Notes under the pieces: model-generated
Seen by the model: the letters and a program-made list of their open reading frames with translations, nothing else
The model's database searches: none
What the model was told of the DNA's origin: nothing
Source: Catellatospora paridis
GTDB taxonomy: Bacteria; Actinomycetota; Actinomycetes; Mycobacteriales; Micromonosporaceae
Assembly: GCF_009720365.1 (NCBI RefSeq)
Contig: NZ_ML769314.1
Span: 735,264-799,263 of the forward strand
Reading direction: 5' to 3'
Length of the DNA stretch: 64,000 nt
Shown: piece by piece, positions 17,795-25,878 of the stretch
Numbering within the stretch: the first letter of the stretch is position 1
Layout of the letters: every line of letters begins with the position of its first letter
Made by a program: the position numbers and the translations under genes

Positions 17795-19108
17795 CTACCA
17801 GGGCGTCGACAGCACGGCTTCGAGGACCATCGCCGAAAGCGCGCCGATGCCGACGAGCAGCACCGGTGCGGGGACCGGGTCGCCGCCGGGGCGTTCCGGG
17901 GCCACCGCGGCGATGGTGAGCCAGGGGAAGTACGGCAGCCAGGCGTGCTCCACGCCGCCGCGGGCCAGCCCCGCGCCGACCGAGAACAGCACCGCGCCGG
18001 ACGCGCCCACCAGGAACGGCCAGCCGGGGGTGTTGCGCACCTTGCGCAGGCTCGCGTAGATGGGCGGCCCGGTCGCCAGCAGCAGCGCGCACACGCTGAT
18101 CAGGCCCCACCACAGCGCGGAGCGATGTGGCTCGATGCGCTGGGCGAAGTCGGCGTACGCGGTGCCCAGCCCGTCGGTCCACGCGAAGCCGATCCGGGCC
18201 GCGCCGAGCAGCGGCAGCAGCGCCCCGAGCCCGGCGAACATGTTCAGGGCGGCCCGGCGGCGGGCGAAGTTCAGGAACACCACGGACAGCCCGAGCCACG
18301 CCACGGCGTACGAGAACAGCGCCGCCGTGCCCAGCAGCAGCCCGGCCAGCACCGCCCAGGCCGCGGCGCGCCAGCCGTGGCGGCGGGTGGCCCGCACCCC
18401 GGCCAGCGTCATCGCCGCGCCGATGGTGGCCACGACGGCGTCCATCGACACCGCGGTCCACACCGCGTACGGGGCGAGCGCCAGCACCGGCGCGTACGGC
18501 CGTGCGGCGGCCTCGCCGCTCATGTCGCGCACGGCCGCCAGCACCATCGGCACCGACAGCGCCCCGACGGCGGTCACCAGCAGCGCCAGCGCGAGATGGT
18601 CGGTGACCCCGAGGCGCTGCACGGCCCACAGCAGCAGCACCGGCGCGGGCGGATGCCCCCGGGTGGCCGCGGTGTGCTCGGCCGAGCGGCCGGTGAAGCT
18701 GCGCAGGTACGCCAGCGGGTCGTCGCCGACCTCCTGCACGTCGCCGAGGTAGCTGTCCGGGGTCAGCGAGCGGGTCAGCCCGTCGGCGCCGTCGACGAGG
18801 GCGAGCGAGACGGCCCAGGCGAAGAACGCCACCGTCGCCCCGCCGCTGACCGCCCACCACGGCAGTCGATGGATCCAGCCGCGCCAGGCGGCGCCGAGCA
18901 CGGCCGTCGCGACGATGGGCGCCAGCAACGACATCGGCGACAGTTCGAGGCGATAGCGACCCAGGAACGGCGCGCTCGCGGTGCCCAGCCGGGCCCCGGC
19001 GCGCACCGCCAGCCAGGTCGCGAGCAGGCCGATGCTCACCAGCACGAACCAGCCGAACAGGTCTCGCCGTTCGCGGTTGCGGGTGCTCAGGGGGTCGACG
19101 GTGGTCAC
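17795..19108 (-). CDS. Polytopic membrane protein, glycosyltransferase-39-like
   Basis: A protein of 437 residues (454 if started at the ATG at 19159) with 10-12 hydrophobic segments, beginning LFGWFVLVSIGLLATWLAV. Between the early helices is a polar loop with GDDPLAYL and TRGHPPAPVLLLWAVQRLG. The pattern of an acidic loop after TM segments and the R-G-H-P-P motif recalls polyprenyl-phosphate-dependent GT-C glycosyltransferases, but I cannot identify the family firmly. It may take part in cell-envelope glycosylation. Start choice between GTG 19108 and ATG 19159 is open. Confidence 0.7.
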   Translation of the reverse strand: MTTVDPLSTRNRERRDLFGWFVLVSIGLLATWLAVRAGARLGTASAPFLGRYRLELSPMSLLAPIVATAVLGAAWRGWIHRLPWWAVSGGATVAFFAWAVSLALVDGADGLTRSLTPDSYLGDVQEVGDDPLAYLRSFTGRSAEHTAATRGHPPAPVLLLWAVQRLGVTDHLALALLVTAVGALSVPMVLAAVRDMSGEAAARPYAPVLALAPYAVWTAVSMDAVVATIGAAMTLAGVRATRRHGWRAAAWAVLAGLLLGTAALFSYAVAWLGLSVVFLNFARRRAALNMFAGLGALLPLLGAARIGFAWTDGLGTAYADFAQRIEPHRSALWWGLISVCALLLATGPPIYASLRKVRNTPGWPFLVGASGAVLFSVGAGLARGGVEHAWLPYFPWLTIAAVAPERPGGDPVPAPVLLVGIGALSAMVLEAVLSTPW

Positions 19109-19245
19109 GGCGAGACACGCTATCGGGTACCCGACAGCACCGTGCGTGTCGGTTGGCATGGAATTGATATCTAGCGCATGATCGTCGGAGGCGGTCTAAT
19201 AGGTTGGACCGCAAACCGCATCGTCCGGGACGTGAGGATTTCAAC

Positions 19246-19473
19246 ATGGCAGCCACCGGCACAGCTACCACCACCGAGAAGGGTCGCCGGATCGTCGGGA
19301 CCGAACGCCAGACGCTCGCCAAGGACCTCGTGAAGCGCTACACGTCGGGTGAGTCCATCCGCGCGCTGGCCGCGTCGACTGGCCGTTCGTACGGATTCAT
19401 CCACCGCGTGCTCACCGAGTCCGGAGTCGCGCTGCGTCAGCGCGGCGGAGCCCGTCGGCGCAAGAAGGCATGA
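19246..19473 (+). CDS. Small conserved actinobacterial helix-turn-helix protein
   Basis: A 75-residue basic protein. After a short Ala/Thr-rich start, residues about 15-65 carry a HTH (LAKDLVKRYTSGESIRALAA, then SYGFIHRVLTESGVALR) and a basic tail (RGGARRRKK). It is a very conserved small DNA-binding-type protein in actinobacteria with no firmly known target that I can name. I start it at ATG 19246 after GAGGA at 19233-19237; an upstream start at 19204 is less likely. It precedes the enoyl-CoA hydratase gene by 36 bases. Confidence 0.88.
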   Translation: MAATGTATTTEKGRRIVGTERQTLAKDLVKRYTSGESIRALAASTGRSYGFIHRVLTESGVALRQRGGARRRKKA

Positions 19474-19509
19474 TTCACCCGCGCCACGCAGAGCTTGGGG
19501 AGCCGGTTG

Positions 19510-20271
19510 ATGTCTGAGATGGCAGCGGCCGGCTTTCGCATCAGCCAGGACGGTCCGGTCGCGACGGTGACATTGGACCGCCCGGAGGTGCGCAACGCGC
19601 AGACCCCCGAGCTCTGGGCAGGTCTCGCGGAAGCCGCACGGGGGCTCGCCGGCGATGTGCGCGTCGTGGTCGTACGCGGGGAAGGGCGGTCCTTCTCCGC
19701 GGGCCTCGACCTGAAAGTGGTGCAGGGCGGCGAGTTCCAGCAGCTCGCCACCGTCAGCCCGGAGGAGTGCGCGGACCGGATCGCCGGTTTCCAGCAGGCC
19801 TTCTCCTGGCTCCGCCGGCCCGACCTGGTCACCATCGCCGCGGTGCAGGGCCACGCCATCGGCGCGGGCTTCCAGCTCGCGCTGGCCTGTGATCTGCGGA
19901 TCGCCGCCGACGACGCCCTTTTCGCGATGGCGGAGGTGACGCTGGGGCTCGTGCCGGACCTCACCGGCACCAAGCGCCTGGTCGAGCTCGTCGGTTATGC
20001 CCGCGCGCTGGAGCTGTGCGTGACCGGCCGCCGGGTCAACGCCGCCGAGGCGGACCGGATCGGCCTGGTCAACCTCGTGGTGGGTCGCGACGAGCTGGAT
20101 GCGGCCGCGGCCGATCTGGCCACCGCGGTGCTGGCGGCCCCGCGCGACGCGGTCGTCGAGATCAAGGCCCTGCTGGCCGCCGCGAGCGGCCGGGGCTTCC
20201 CCGAGCAGGAGCGCGCGGAGCGCGAGGCGCAGACGCGCCGCATCCGCGACCTGGCCGGCCTGGGCGAGTGA
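19510..20271 (+). CDS. Enoyl-CoA hydratase/isomerase family protein
   Basis: A 253-residue crotonase-fold enzyme. The oxyanion-hole regions are FSAGLDLKVVQGG (about residue 63) and AVQGHAIGAGFQLALACDLR (about 115-134). The first catalytic Glu position (GHAIGAGFQ) is Ala/Gly-like and the second region reads EVTLGLVPDLTG, so the exact reaction (hydration, isomerisation or hydrolysis) is uncertain. The order HTH, crotonase, ABC-F nearby recalls EchA12 in Mycobacterium. The ATG at 19510 is preferred over a TTG at 19495. Confidence 0.9.
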   Translation: MSEMAAAGFRISQDGPVATVTLDRPEVRNAQTPELWAGLAEAARGLAGDVRVVVVRGEGRSFSAGLDLKVVQGGEFQQLATVSPEECADRIAGFQQAFSWLRRPDLVTIAAVQGHAIGAGFQLALACDLRIAADDALFAMAEVTLGLVPDLTGTKRLVELVGYARALELCVTGRRVNAAEADRIGLVNLVVGRDELDAAAADLATAVLAAPRDAVVEIKALLAAASGRGFPEQERAEREAQTRRIRDLAGLGE

Positions 20272-20515
20272 TTTTCCGGCGGTATCGGTTCGCCATCCCT
20301 TTCCCGCACCGTGAGCCACTCTTTCGGGCGTCATACCAGTGGCTGATTCGTCATGGTGGAAAGACGGCCGTCCTCTCCTTTCCGGTGAGCGGGCGGCACC
20401 CGGTCGTGTGCCATTGTCTGCCCAGCGGAATAGTTAATGAGCCGGGCTAAGGAATTTTCGTCCGGCAGGGCACGTTAAGCGGCACGTCAGGTCTTTCACA
20501 GCGGGAGGTTCACCG
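20272..20515. other. 244-bp gap upstream of the ABC exporter
   Basis: More AT-rich than its surroundings. It contains a hairpin region GGAAAGACGGCCGTC...CCTTTCC around 20357-20383, with a perfect GACGGCCGTC palindrome, and the AT box GGAATAGTTAATGAG near 20426. It ends in the ribosome site GCGGGAGG for the next gene. A promoter is likely but I cannot place -35/-10 boxes with confidence. No gene is evident. Confidence 0.4.
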
Positions 20516-22438
20516 GTGAGTTATCCGGGTGCGGGCGGGGGCATGGAGTCGCTGATGCGGTCCATGCGCCGGGGGCAGAGCGTCGAGAACCGCAAGATCG
20601 GCCGGCCCACCGCGAAGCGGATCCTCTCCTTCGCCGGGCCGTACCGCCGGGAGATCGGCTTCTTCCTGGTCACCATCGTGCTGGGTGCGGTCATCGGGGT
20701 CGCCACGCCGCTGCTGGCGGGCAAGGTCGTCACCGCGATCACCCCCGAGGACGGGGTCATGGCCCCCGGCGCGGGCCGGACCGTCGTCACGATCGCGGTG
20801 GTCATCGCACTGCTGGCCCTGGTCAGCGCCGGGCTGTCGCTGGTGGAGCGGTTCTACTCGGCGCGCATCGGCGAGGGGCTCATCTACGACCTGCGCACCC
20901 AGGTGTACGACCACGTGCAGCGCATGCCGGTGCAGTTCTTCACCCGGGCGCAGACCGGTGCGCTGGTCAGCCGGCTCAACAACGACGTGCTGGGTGCCCA
21001 GCGCGCCTTCACCTCGACGCTGTCCGGCGTCGTCGGCAACATCATCCAGCTCGTGCTGACCGTGGCCGTCATGCTGACCCTGTCGTGGCAGATCACCGTG
21101 CTGTCGCTGATCCTGCTGCCGGTGTTCATCCTGCCCGCGCGGCGGGTGGGCCACCGGCTGGCCGAGATCACCAAGGAGTCGTACGACCTCGGCGCGAAGA
21201 TGAACGCCACCATGACCGAGCGGTTCGGGGTGGCCGGCGCGCTGCTGGTGAAGCTGTTCGGCCGTCCCGAGACCGAGTCCGGCCGCTTCGCCGAGCGGGC
21301 CGGGCGGGTGCGCGACATCGGCGTGCAGAGCGCGATGTACTCCCGCACCTTCTTCGCCGCCATGATGCTGGTCGCCTCACTGGCCCAGGCCCTGGTCTAC
21401 GGGCTCGGCGGCTGGTACGCCGTGCAGGGCTCGCTGAAGGCCGGCGACGTCGTCGCCCTCGCGTTGCTGCTGACGCGCCTCTACGGCCCGATCACCGCGC
21501 TGTCCAACGTACGCATCGACGTGATGGGCGCGCTGGTCTCCTTCGACCGGGTCTTCGAGGTGCTCGACCTGCCGCCCGCGATCGCGGAGAAGGCCGGCGC
21601 GGTCGACGTGCCCCGGGGCTCCTCGAAGATCGAGTTCCGGGACGTGACGTTCCGCTACCCGACCGCCGCCGAGATCTCCCTGGCCTCCCTCGAGGACGTG
21701 GCGACGCTGGAGCGCACCGCGACCGCGCCGGTGCTGCGCGGCGTCACGTTCACCGTGGAGCCCGGCCAGATGGTGGCGCTCGTCGGCAGCTCCGGCGCGG
21801 GCAAGTCGACCACCTCGATGCTGGTGAGCCGGATGTACGACGTCACCGGCGGCACGGTGCTCGTCGGCGACGTCGACGTACGCGAGGCCACGCTGCAGTC
21901 GCTGCGCGACACCATCGGCGTGGTCACCCAGGACGCCCACCTGTTCCACGAGACCATCGCGGAGAACCTGCGCTACGCCAAGCCCGACGCCACCGACGAC
22001 GAGCTGTGGGCCGCGCTGCGGGCCGCGCAGATCGAAACCCTGGTCCGGGCCACCCCCGACGGCCTGGACACCGTGGTGGGCGAGCGGGGCTACCGCTTCT
22101 CCGGCGGCGAGAAGCAGCGCATCGCCATCGCCCGCCTCCTCCTGAAGGCCCCGTCGATCGTCATCCTCGACGAGGCCACCGCCCACCTGGACTCCGAGAG
22201 CGAAGCCGCCGTCCAGCAGGCCCTGTCCACGGCCCTGGCCGGCCGCACCGCCCTGGTCATCGCCCACCGCCTGTCCACCGTCCGCGAGGCCGACCAGATC
22301 CTCGTCCTCGACGACGGCCGCATCGTCCAACGCGGCACCCACGAACAACTGCTCGCCTCCGGCGGCCTCTACGCCGACCTCTACCGCACCCAGTTCGCCA
22401 CCACCGACTCCCCCCACCTAGCCGACACCCCCGCCTGA
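20516..22438 (+). CDS. ABC exporter, fused permease-ATPase (type IV/MDR fold)
   Basis: A 640-residue half-transporter. Six membrane helices lie in residues about 40-340 (first helix EIGFFLVTIVLGAVIGVATP), followed by an ATPase: Walker A LVGSSGAGKST, Q-loop VTQDAHLF, signature FSGGEKQRIAIARLLL, Walker B SIVILDEATAHLD. An extra segment (EISLASLEDVATLERTA) is inserted just before the ATPase core. It probably works as a homodimer exporting lipids or drugs; the substrate cannot be inferred. The GTG start follows GGGAGG. A 57-bp repeat follows the stop. Confidence 0.93.
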   Translation: MSYPGAGGGMESLMRSMRRGQSVENRKIGRPTAKRILSFAGPYRREIGFFLVTIVLGAVIGVATPLLAGKVVTAITPEDGVMAPGAGRTVVTIAVVIALLALVSAGLSLVERFYSARIGEGLIYDLRTQVYDHVQRMPVQFFTRAQTGALVSRLNNDVLGAQRAFTSTLSGVVGNIIQLVLTVAVMLTLSWQITVLSLILLPVFILPARRVGHRLAEITKESYDLGAKMNATMTERFGVAGALLVKLFGRPETESGRFAERAGRVRDIGVQSAMYSRTFFAAMMLVASLAQALVYGLGGWYAVQGSLKAGDVVALALLLTRLYGPITALSNVRIDVMGALVSFDRVFEVLDLPPAIAEKAGAVDVPRGSSKIEFRDVTFRYPTAAEISLASLEDVATLERTATAPVLRGVTFTVEPGQMVALVGSSGAGKSTTSMLVSRMYDVTGGTVLVGDVDVREATLQSLRDTIGVVTQDAHLFHETIAENLRYAKPDATDDELWAALRAAQIETLVRATPDGLDTVVGERGYRFSGGEKQRIAIARLLLKAPSIVILDEATAHLDSESEAAVQQALSTALAGRTALVIAHRLSTVREADQILVLDDGRIVQRGTHEQLLASGGLYADLYRTQFATTDSPHLADTPA

Positions 22439-22460
22439 CCCCCGCGTTCCACCATCGGGT

Positions 22461-22517
22461 TGATCATGAACTTATGGGCAGGTTCGACGGCGTGTCGTGT
22501 GCACAACTCCATGATCA
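22461..22517 (+). repeat. 57-bp palindromic intergenic repeat, copy 1 of 4
   Basis: Begins TGATCATGAACTTATGGGCA and ends TGTGCACAACTCCATGATCA; the ends are imperfect inverted repeats, and the centre contains CGACGGCGTGTCG with its own short stem. It lies 22 bases after the ABC exporter stop, between convergent genes. The same 57-bp unit recurs at 29147, 35718 (reverse) and 44439 (reverse). Confidence 0.9.
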
Positions 22518-22541
22518 CCTGCGGCGGGTGGGGTGGGCCGG

Positions 22542-23126
22542 TCAGCGCAGGCGGTAGGTGAGGGTGCGGCCGCGCCAGCGGAGGAGCAGTTCGCCGGTGT
22601 GGAGGCGGGCGGCGGGGCCGCGGCGGGGGCGGGGTGCGGTTTCGCCGTCGTACGCCCACAGCAGCTCGCGGAGGGCGAGTTCGCGCGCGGCCGCCGCGTC
22701 GCGGGGCGGGTGGGCTCGGGCGTAGTCCCAGCCGTCGCGCAGCGAGCCCTGCGGCGCGCGTCCCGCAGCCCAGGCGGAGAACGTCCGCGCCCACTGTCCA
22801 TGGCCCGCTGACGCGGCCAGCCGAGGCCACGTGCGCGCGACGTCCTCGGACCGCTTGCGCAGCAGTGCGGTCTGCGTCGCGGCGACCGCTCCGGCGTCGA
22901 AGCCCGTGGGCACACCGGCCCCGGCCACCAACGCGCGGACCAACTCCTCCTGCCGCCGCGCGAGACCTCCACCGACCGTGGCACCGCGAGGAGCAGTGCC
23001 GACCTCCCCGGCACCGTGCGGAGCAGTGCCCGCATTCGCGGCGTCGTGAGCAGCAGCGCCGACCTTCGCGGCGCTGTAAGGAGCAGCGCCGGCATCCGTG
23101 GCGCCGAGGTCCGTGCCGCCGGTCAT
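22542..23126 (-). CDS. SCO6045-like protein, presumed partner of the MNIO enzyme
   Basis: A 194-residue soluble protein. Residues 1-50 are Ala/Gly-rich and of low complexity. Residues about 55-100 (RQEELVRALVAGAGVPTGFD, then ALLRKRSEDVARTWPRLAA) form helices resembling the N-terminal helices of the partner proteins that accompany DUF692 enzymes. The C-terminal 60 residues (ALRELLWAYDG, then ARLHTGELLLRWRGRTLTYR) end in strands. The ATG at 23126 overlaps the MNIO stop (ATGA), so it is translationally coupled. The resemblance to DUF2063/MbnC-type partners is inference; the role could be to bind and present the substrate. Confidence 0.72.
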   Translation of the reverse strand: MTGGTDLGATDAGAAPYSAAKVGAAAHDAANAGTAPHGAGEVGTAPRGATVGGGLARRQEELVRALVAGAGVPTGFDAGAVAATQTALLRKRSEDVARTWPRLAASAGHGQWARTFSAWAAGRAPQGSLRDGWDYARAHPPRDAAAARELALRELLWAYDGETAPRPRRGPAARLHTGELLLRWRGRTLTYRLR

Positions 23127-23962
23127 CTGGCCGGGGTCCCGGTGATCGCGGGGTAGCCGGTTGCGGCGGACAGGGCGTCGAGTTCCGCGCGCAGGGCCGC
23201 GGCGGGCGGGTAGTGGCCGTCGCGCTCCAGCAGGATCGCGGGCGGGCGCTGCCGCGCGCACAGCTCGCCCAGCAGTTCGAGGACCTCGCCGGGCACCGGG
23301 TCGGTGTGCGTGTCGTGGTAGCGGCCCTCGTGCAGGCGGCCGCCGGCGACGTGGACGTACGCCATGCGCTCCAGCGGGAGCCGGGCCAGCAGATCGGCGG
23401 GGTCCTCGCCGCGGTTGAGCGCGTTGGCGTACACGTTGGCGATGTCGAGCAGCAGCAGCGCGTCGGTGCGTTCCAGGATCTCGGTGAGGAACTCGGCCTC
23501 GGTCAGCTCGTCGTCGGGCCACTCGAACAGCGCCGCGATCGGCTCCAACGCCAGCGGCACGTCGAGTTCGGCGGTGGTGCGGGCGACGTTGGCGACCACC
23601 GCGTCGACGGCCTCGCGGCTACGCGGCAGCGGCAGCAGGTGACCGGCCTCGACGCCGCCCGCGCGTACGTACGCGATGTGCTCGCTGACCAGCGGCGCGT
23701 TGACGGCGCGGGCCGCCTGGGCCAGGTGGTCGACGCGGTGCGGGTCGACGGGCTCGGCCCCGCCGAGGGACAGTTTCACACCGTGCGGCACCACGGCGAC
23801 GCCCGAGGCGAGCAGCTTCGCCAGCGCCTCGGGCGGTGCGCCGGAGTGCGGCAGCGACTCGGCGATGACCTCGACGAAACGCAGGCCGGGCAGCTCGGCG
23901 ACGAAGCCGGAGATCTCGGGGCGCCAGCCGATGCCGACGCCCCGCCCGGCCAGCGGGGTCAT
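23123..23962 (-). CDS. DUF692/MNIO multinuclear iron oxidative enzyme
   Basis: A 279-residue TIM-barrel protein of the DUF692 (MbnB/TglH/BufB) family, whose known members use two or three irons to oxidise cysteines or backbones in ribosomal peptides. All usual metal-site segments are there: E31/E35 (VEVIAES), H60 (VPHGVKLSLGG), E94-H95 (SEHIAYV), E140 (ALEPIAAL), D173 and N176 (LDIANVYANALN), H204 (YVHVAGG), D217 and H219 (HDTHTDPV), E246 (ILLERDG). The start ATG 23962 overlaps the stop of the upstream membrane-protein gene, which has a Cys-rich tail and is the likely substrate. Confidence 0.9.
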   Translation of the reverse strand: MTPLAGRGVGIGWRPEISGFVAELPGLRFVEVIAESLPHSGAPPEALAKLLASGVAVVPHGVKLSLGGAEPVDPHRVDHLAQAARAVNAPLVSEHIAYVRAGGVEAGHLLPLPRSREAVDAVVANVARTTAELDVPLALEPIAALFEWPDDELTEAEFLTEILERTDALLLLDIANVYANALNRGEDPADLLARLPLERMAYVHVAGGRLHEGRYHDTHTDPVPGEVLELLGELCARQRPPAILLERDGHYPPAAALRAELDALSAATGYPAITGTPAR

Positions 23963-24894
23963 CCGCCGCACCCGCCTCCGCCGCCGCAGCCACCCCCGCC
24001 GCCGCAGGAGGAGCCGCTGCTGCACGAGGAGCTGCTGCCGCTGTCGCCGCTGCTCGAACCACCGCCGTCGGAACCGCCGTAGAAGGGGCCGTAGGCGCCT
24101 GCGCCGGAGGTGTCGTCGCGCTCCGGGACGCCGCTCTCACCGGCGAAGGCCGGGTCGGCGGCCCACAGCACGGCGGTGCCGAACAGGCCGACGGCCAGCG
24201 CGGTCTGCGCCGGTCCGTAGGTGTTCCAGGCCGGGCGGGAGGCGGGCCGCAGGTGGTTGAAGTGGCGCTTGGCCTGCAGCAGGGCGCGTTCGGCGGCCTT
24301 GGTGCGCCGCGGCTTGCGCAGGAACGTCACCAGGCCGACGATGCCGACCGGGATGGCCGCCAGCACCAGGAACGTGATCGGGCGGTCGTTGCTCACGCCG
24401 GCGATGATCCGGACCACGGCCAGCACGAACAGGGCCAGCAGCAGCAGCGGGCCACGCCGGGCGCGGGACAGCACGTCGGGGCCGACGGTGAGGCCGCCGC
24501 GGCGCAGCTCCTCGCTGACGGCGTCGAGCGCCCCGGCGACGGAGCGGTCCGTGTGCAACTGGCTGGTGCGCAGGCCGTTGCCCACGGCGTGCAGCACGGC
24601 GGCGTCCAGCGGGGTCGCGCCCGGGGGCAGCCCGCCGGTGCGGGTGAGCCGGCCGGTGTCGTCGGCCGCGACGACCTGGTGCTGGCGCAGGAAGGTCAGC
24701 GACGAGTACACCGCCAGCGCCGCGCCGCCGTTGAGATAGGCCGTGTGCTGCGGCGACAGCTGGTCCACCCGGACCTGGGCGGGGCCGGCGAACAGGCGGG
24801 CCCGGTGGATCAGCGTGCCCACCAGCACGACCGCCGCGGCCACCGCGAACAGCATCAGGAAGGTGGGGCCAGGGATGCCCCAGGTGTCCGCCAT
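23959..24894 (-). CDS. TIGR04222-like membrane protein with periodic Cys tail
   Basis: A 311-residue protein. One N-terminal helix (FLMLFAVAAAVVLVGTLI) is followed by a cytoplasmic domain (residues about 45-150), two helices (LLLLALFVLAVVRIIAGV and FLVLAAIPVGIVGLVTFL), a basic segment, another hydrophobic stretch, and from residue about 250 a Gly/Ser-rich tail. All four cysteines of the protein are in the last 21 residues at 291, 297, 303 and 309, exactly six apart, and the protein ends CGG. The fit to TIGR04222 (a membrane domain with near-uncomplex Cys-rich ends) is from memory of the family. The ATG at 24894 has AAGGAG six bases upstream. The tail is the obvious candidate target of the overlapping MNIO gene. 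Confidence 0.85.
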   Translation of the reverse strand: MADTWGIPGPTFLMLFAVAAAVVLVGTLIHRARLFAGPAQVRVDQLSPQHTAYLNGGAALAVYSSLTFLRQHQVVAADDTGRLTRTGGLPPGATPLDAAVLHAVGNGLRTSQLHTDRSVAGALDAVSEELRRGGLTVGPDVLSRARRGPLLLLALFVLAVVRIIAGVSNDRPITFLVLAAIPVGIVGLVTFLRKPRRTKAAERALLQAKRHFNHLRPASRPAWNTYGPAQTALAVGLFGTAVLWAADPAFAGESGVPERDDTSGAGAYGPFYGGSDGGGSSSGDSGSSSSCSSGSSCGGGGGCGGGGGCGG

Positions 24895-24941
24895 GGGAGC
24901 TCCTTCGACGAGGGAGCCCTCATGATGGACCATCGCCGCAA

Positions 24942-25700
24942 TCAGCGGGAGACCAGGACGCTCAGGCAGGTGACGCAGCCTTCGAGCTTCTCGAACTCGC
25001 CGATGTCCACCACCACCGGCGTATAGCCCAGATCGGCCAGCAGCTCCGCGGTGCGCGGCGCGGACGCGGCCAGCAGCACCCGGTCGCCGCCGAGCGGCAC
25101 CACGTGGCAGCCGCCCTCCTCCTCGACCGGCCGCACCGCGGGGAACAGCCCGGTCGGCACCAGGTGCGGCAGGACCAGGAAGGTGCCGTCGGGCAGCGCG
25201 GTCACCGCGGACTTCAGGTGCAGCACCTCGCCCAGCGGCACCGGGACGACGGTGCGGCCCATCGGCGCGAGCAGCGCCCGCAACTGCCGGATGCCCTCGG
25301 CGTTGGTGCGCCCGCCGCGTCCGACGTAGACGGTCGTGCCGACCTGGAGCACGTCGCCGCCCTCCAGGGTGCCCGGCTCGGCGATGCGCGCGGTGCGCAG
25401 GCCCAGTTCGAGCACGGCCTGCTCGACGCCGCTGATCTCGCCGCGGCGGGCCGGGGCCCCGGGGTGGGTCAGCACGGCGAGGTCGTCGACCACCACCACC
25501 GCGTCCTCGACGAAGACCGAGTCCGGGCAGTCGTCGGCGGCCGGGGCCGGGTAGACCTCCCAGCCGGCCGAGGCCAGCGCGTCGGCGTACGCGACGTGCT
25601 GGGCGCGGGCCAGGGACAGGTCGATGTCACTGCGGCCGAGGTGGGTGACGATGCCGTCGGCGAGCCGGGAACTCGGCTCGCGGACCAGGGCGGTTCTCAT
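24942..25700 (-). CDS. ddaH: Dimethylargininase (DDAH)
   Basis: A 252-residue enzyme of the amidinotransferase fold that hydrolyses N-omega-methylated arginines to citrulline and methylamines. The catalytic His is H161 (VLHLKSAV), the nucleophilic Cys lies in LEGCVTCLSVLV near the C-terminus (C245), and the acidic substrate-binding loop is DSVFVEDAVVV. Length is normal. The ATG overlaps the stop of a 34-codon membrane-peptide gene, and the TIGR04222-like gene starts 47 bases downstream, so it seems part of the same transcript as the MNIO genes. Confidence 0.93.
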   Translation of the reverse strand: MRTALVREPSSRLADGIVTHLGRSDIDLSLARAQHVAYADALASAGWEVYPAPAADDCPDSVFVEDAVVVVDDLAVLTHPGAPARRGEISGVEQAVLELGLRTARIAEPGTLEGGDVLQVGTTVYVGRGGRTNAEGIRQLRALLAPMGRTVVPVPLGEVLHLKSAVTALPDGTFLVLPHLVPTGLFPAVRPVEEEGGCHVVPLGGDRVLLAASAPRTAELLADLGYTPVVVDIGEFEKLEGCVTCLSVLVSR

Positions 25701-25801
25701 CTCTTACGTAGTACCAGGAACAGCACCAGCGCGACCACCACCACGGTGGCGCAGCAGACGGTGCTGCCGAGGATCAGATGCCAAGGTTTGAGAGCGCCCA
25801 T
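25697..25801 (-). CDS. 34-aa single-pass membrane peptide coupled to ddaH
   Basis: An ORF starting ATG 25801 and ending TGA 25697-25699, overlapping the ddaH ATG (ATGA). It encodes MGALKPWHLI then a hydrophobic helix of about 20 residues with two adjacent cysteines (TVCCATVVVVALVLFLV) and a basic end LRKR, so a C-in membrane orientation is likely. The exact overlap, codon bias and clean helix make a real gene likely. Function unknown; it may anchor or regulate the downstream products. Confidence 0.65.
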   Translation of the reverse strand: MGALKPWHLILGSTVCCATVVVVALVLFLVLRKR

Positions 25802-25842
25802 GGGGCGGCACTGTAGCGCCCGAAAGCTCGCTTGAAAATATC

Positions 25843-25872
25843 TTGTCGATGCGTGGATCTCGTGACTAATGT
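25843..25872 (+). promoter_or_regulatory. Candidate promoter of the 12-codon ORF/small RNA
   Basis: TTGTCG (25843-25848) and TAATGT (25867-25872) are separated by 18 bases, a good match to a housekeeping sigma promoter, in a locally AT-rich stretch. Transcription would start near 25879, a few bases before the strong Shine-Dalgarno sequence. Confidence 0.5.
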
Positions 25873-25878
25873 CGGCGG

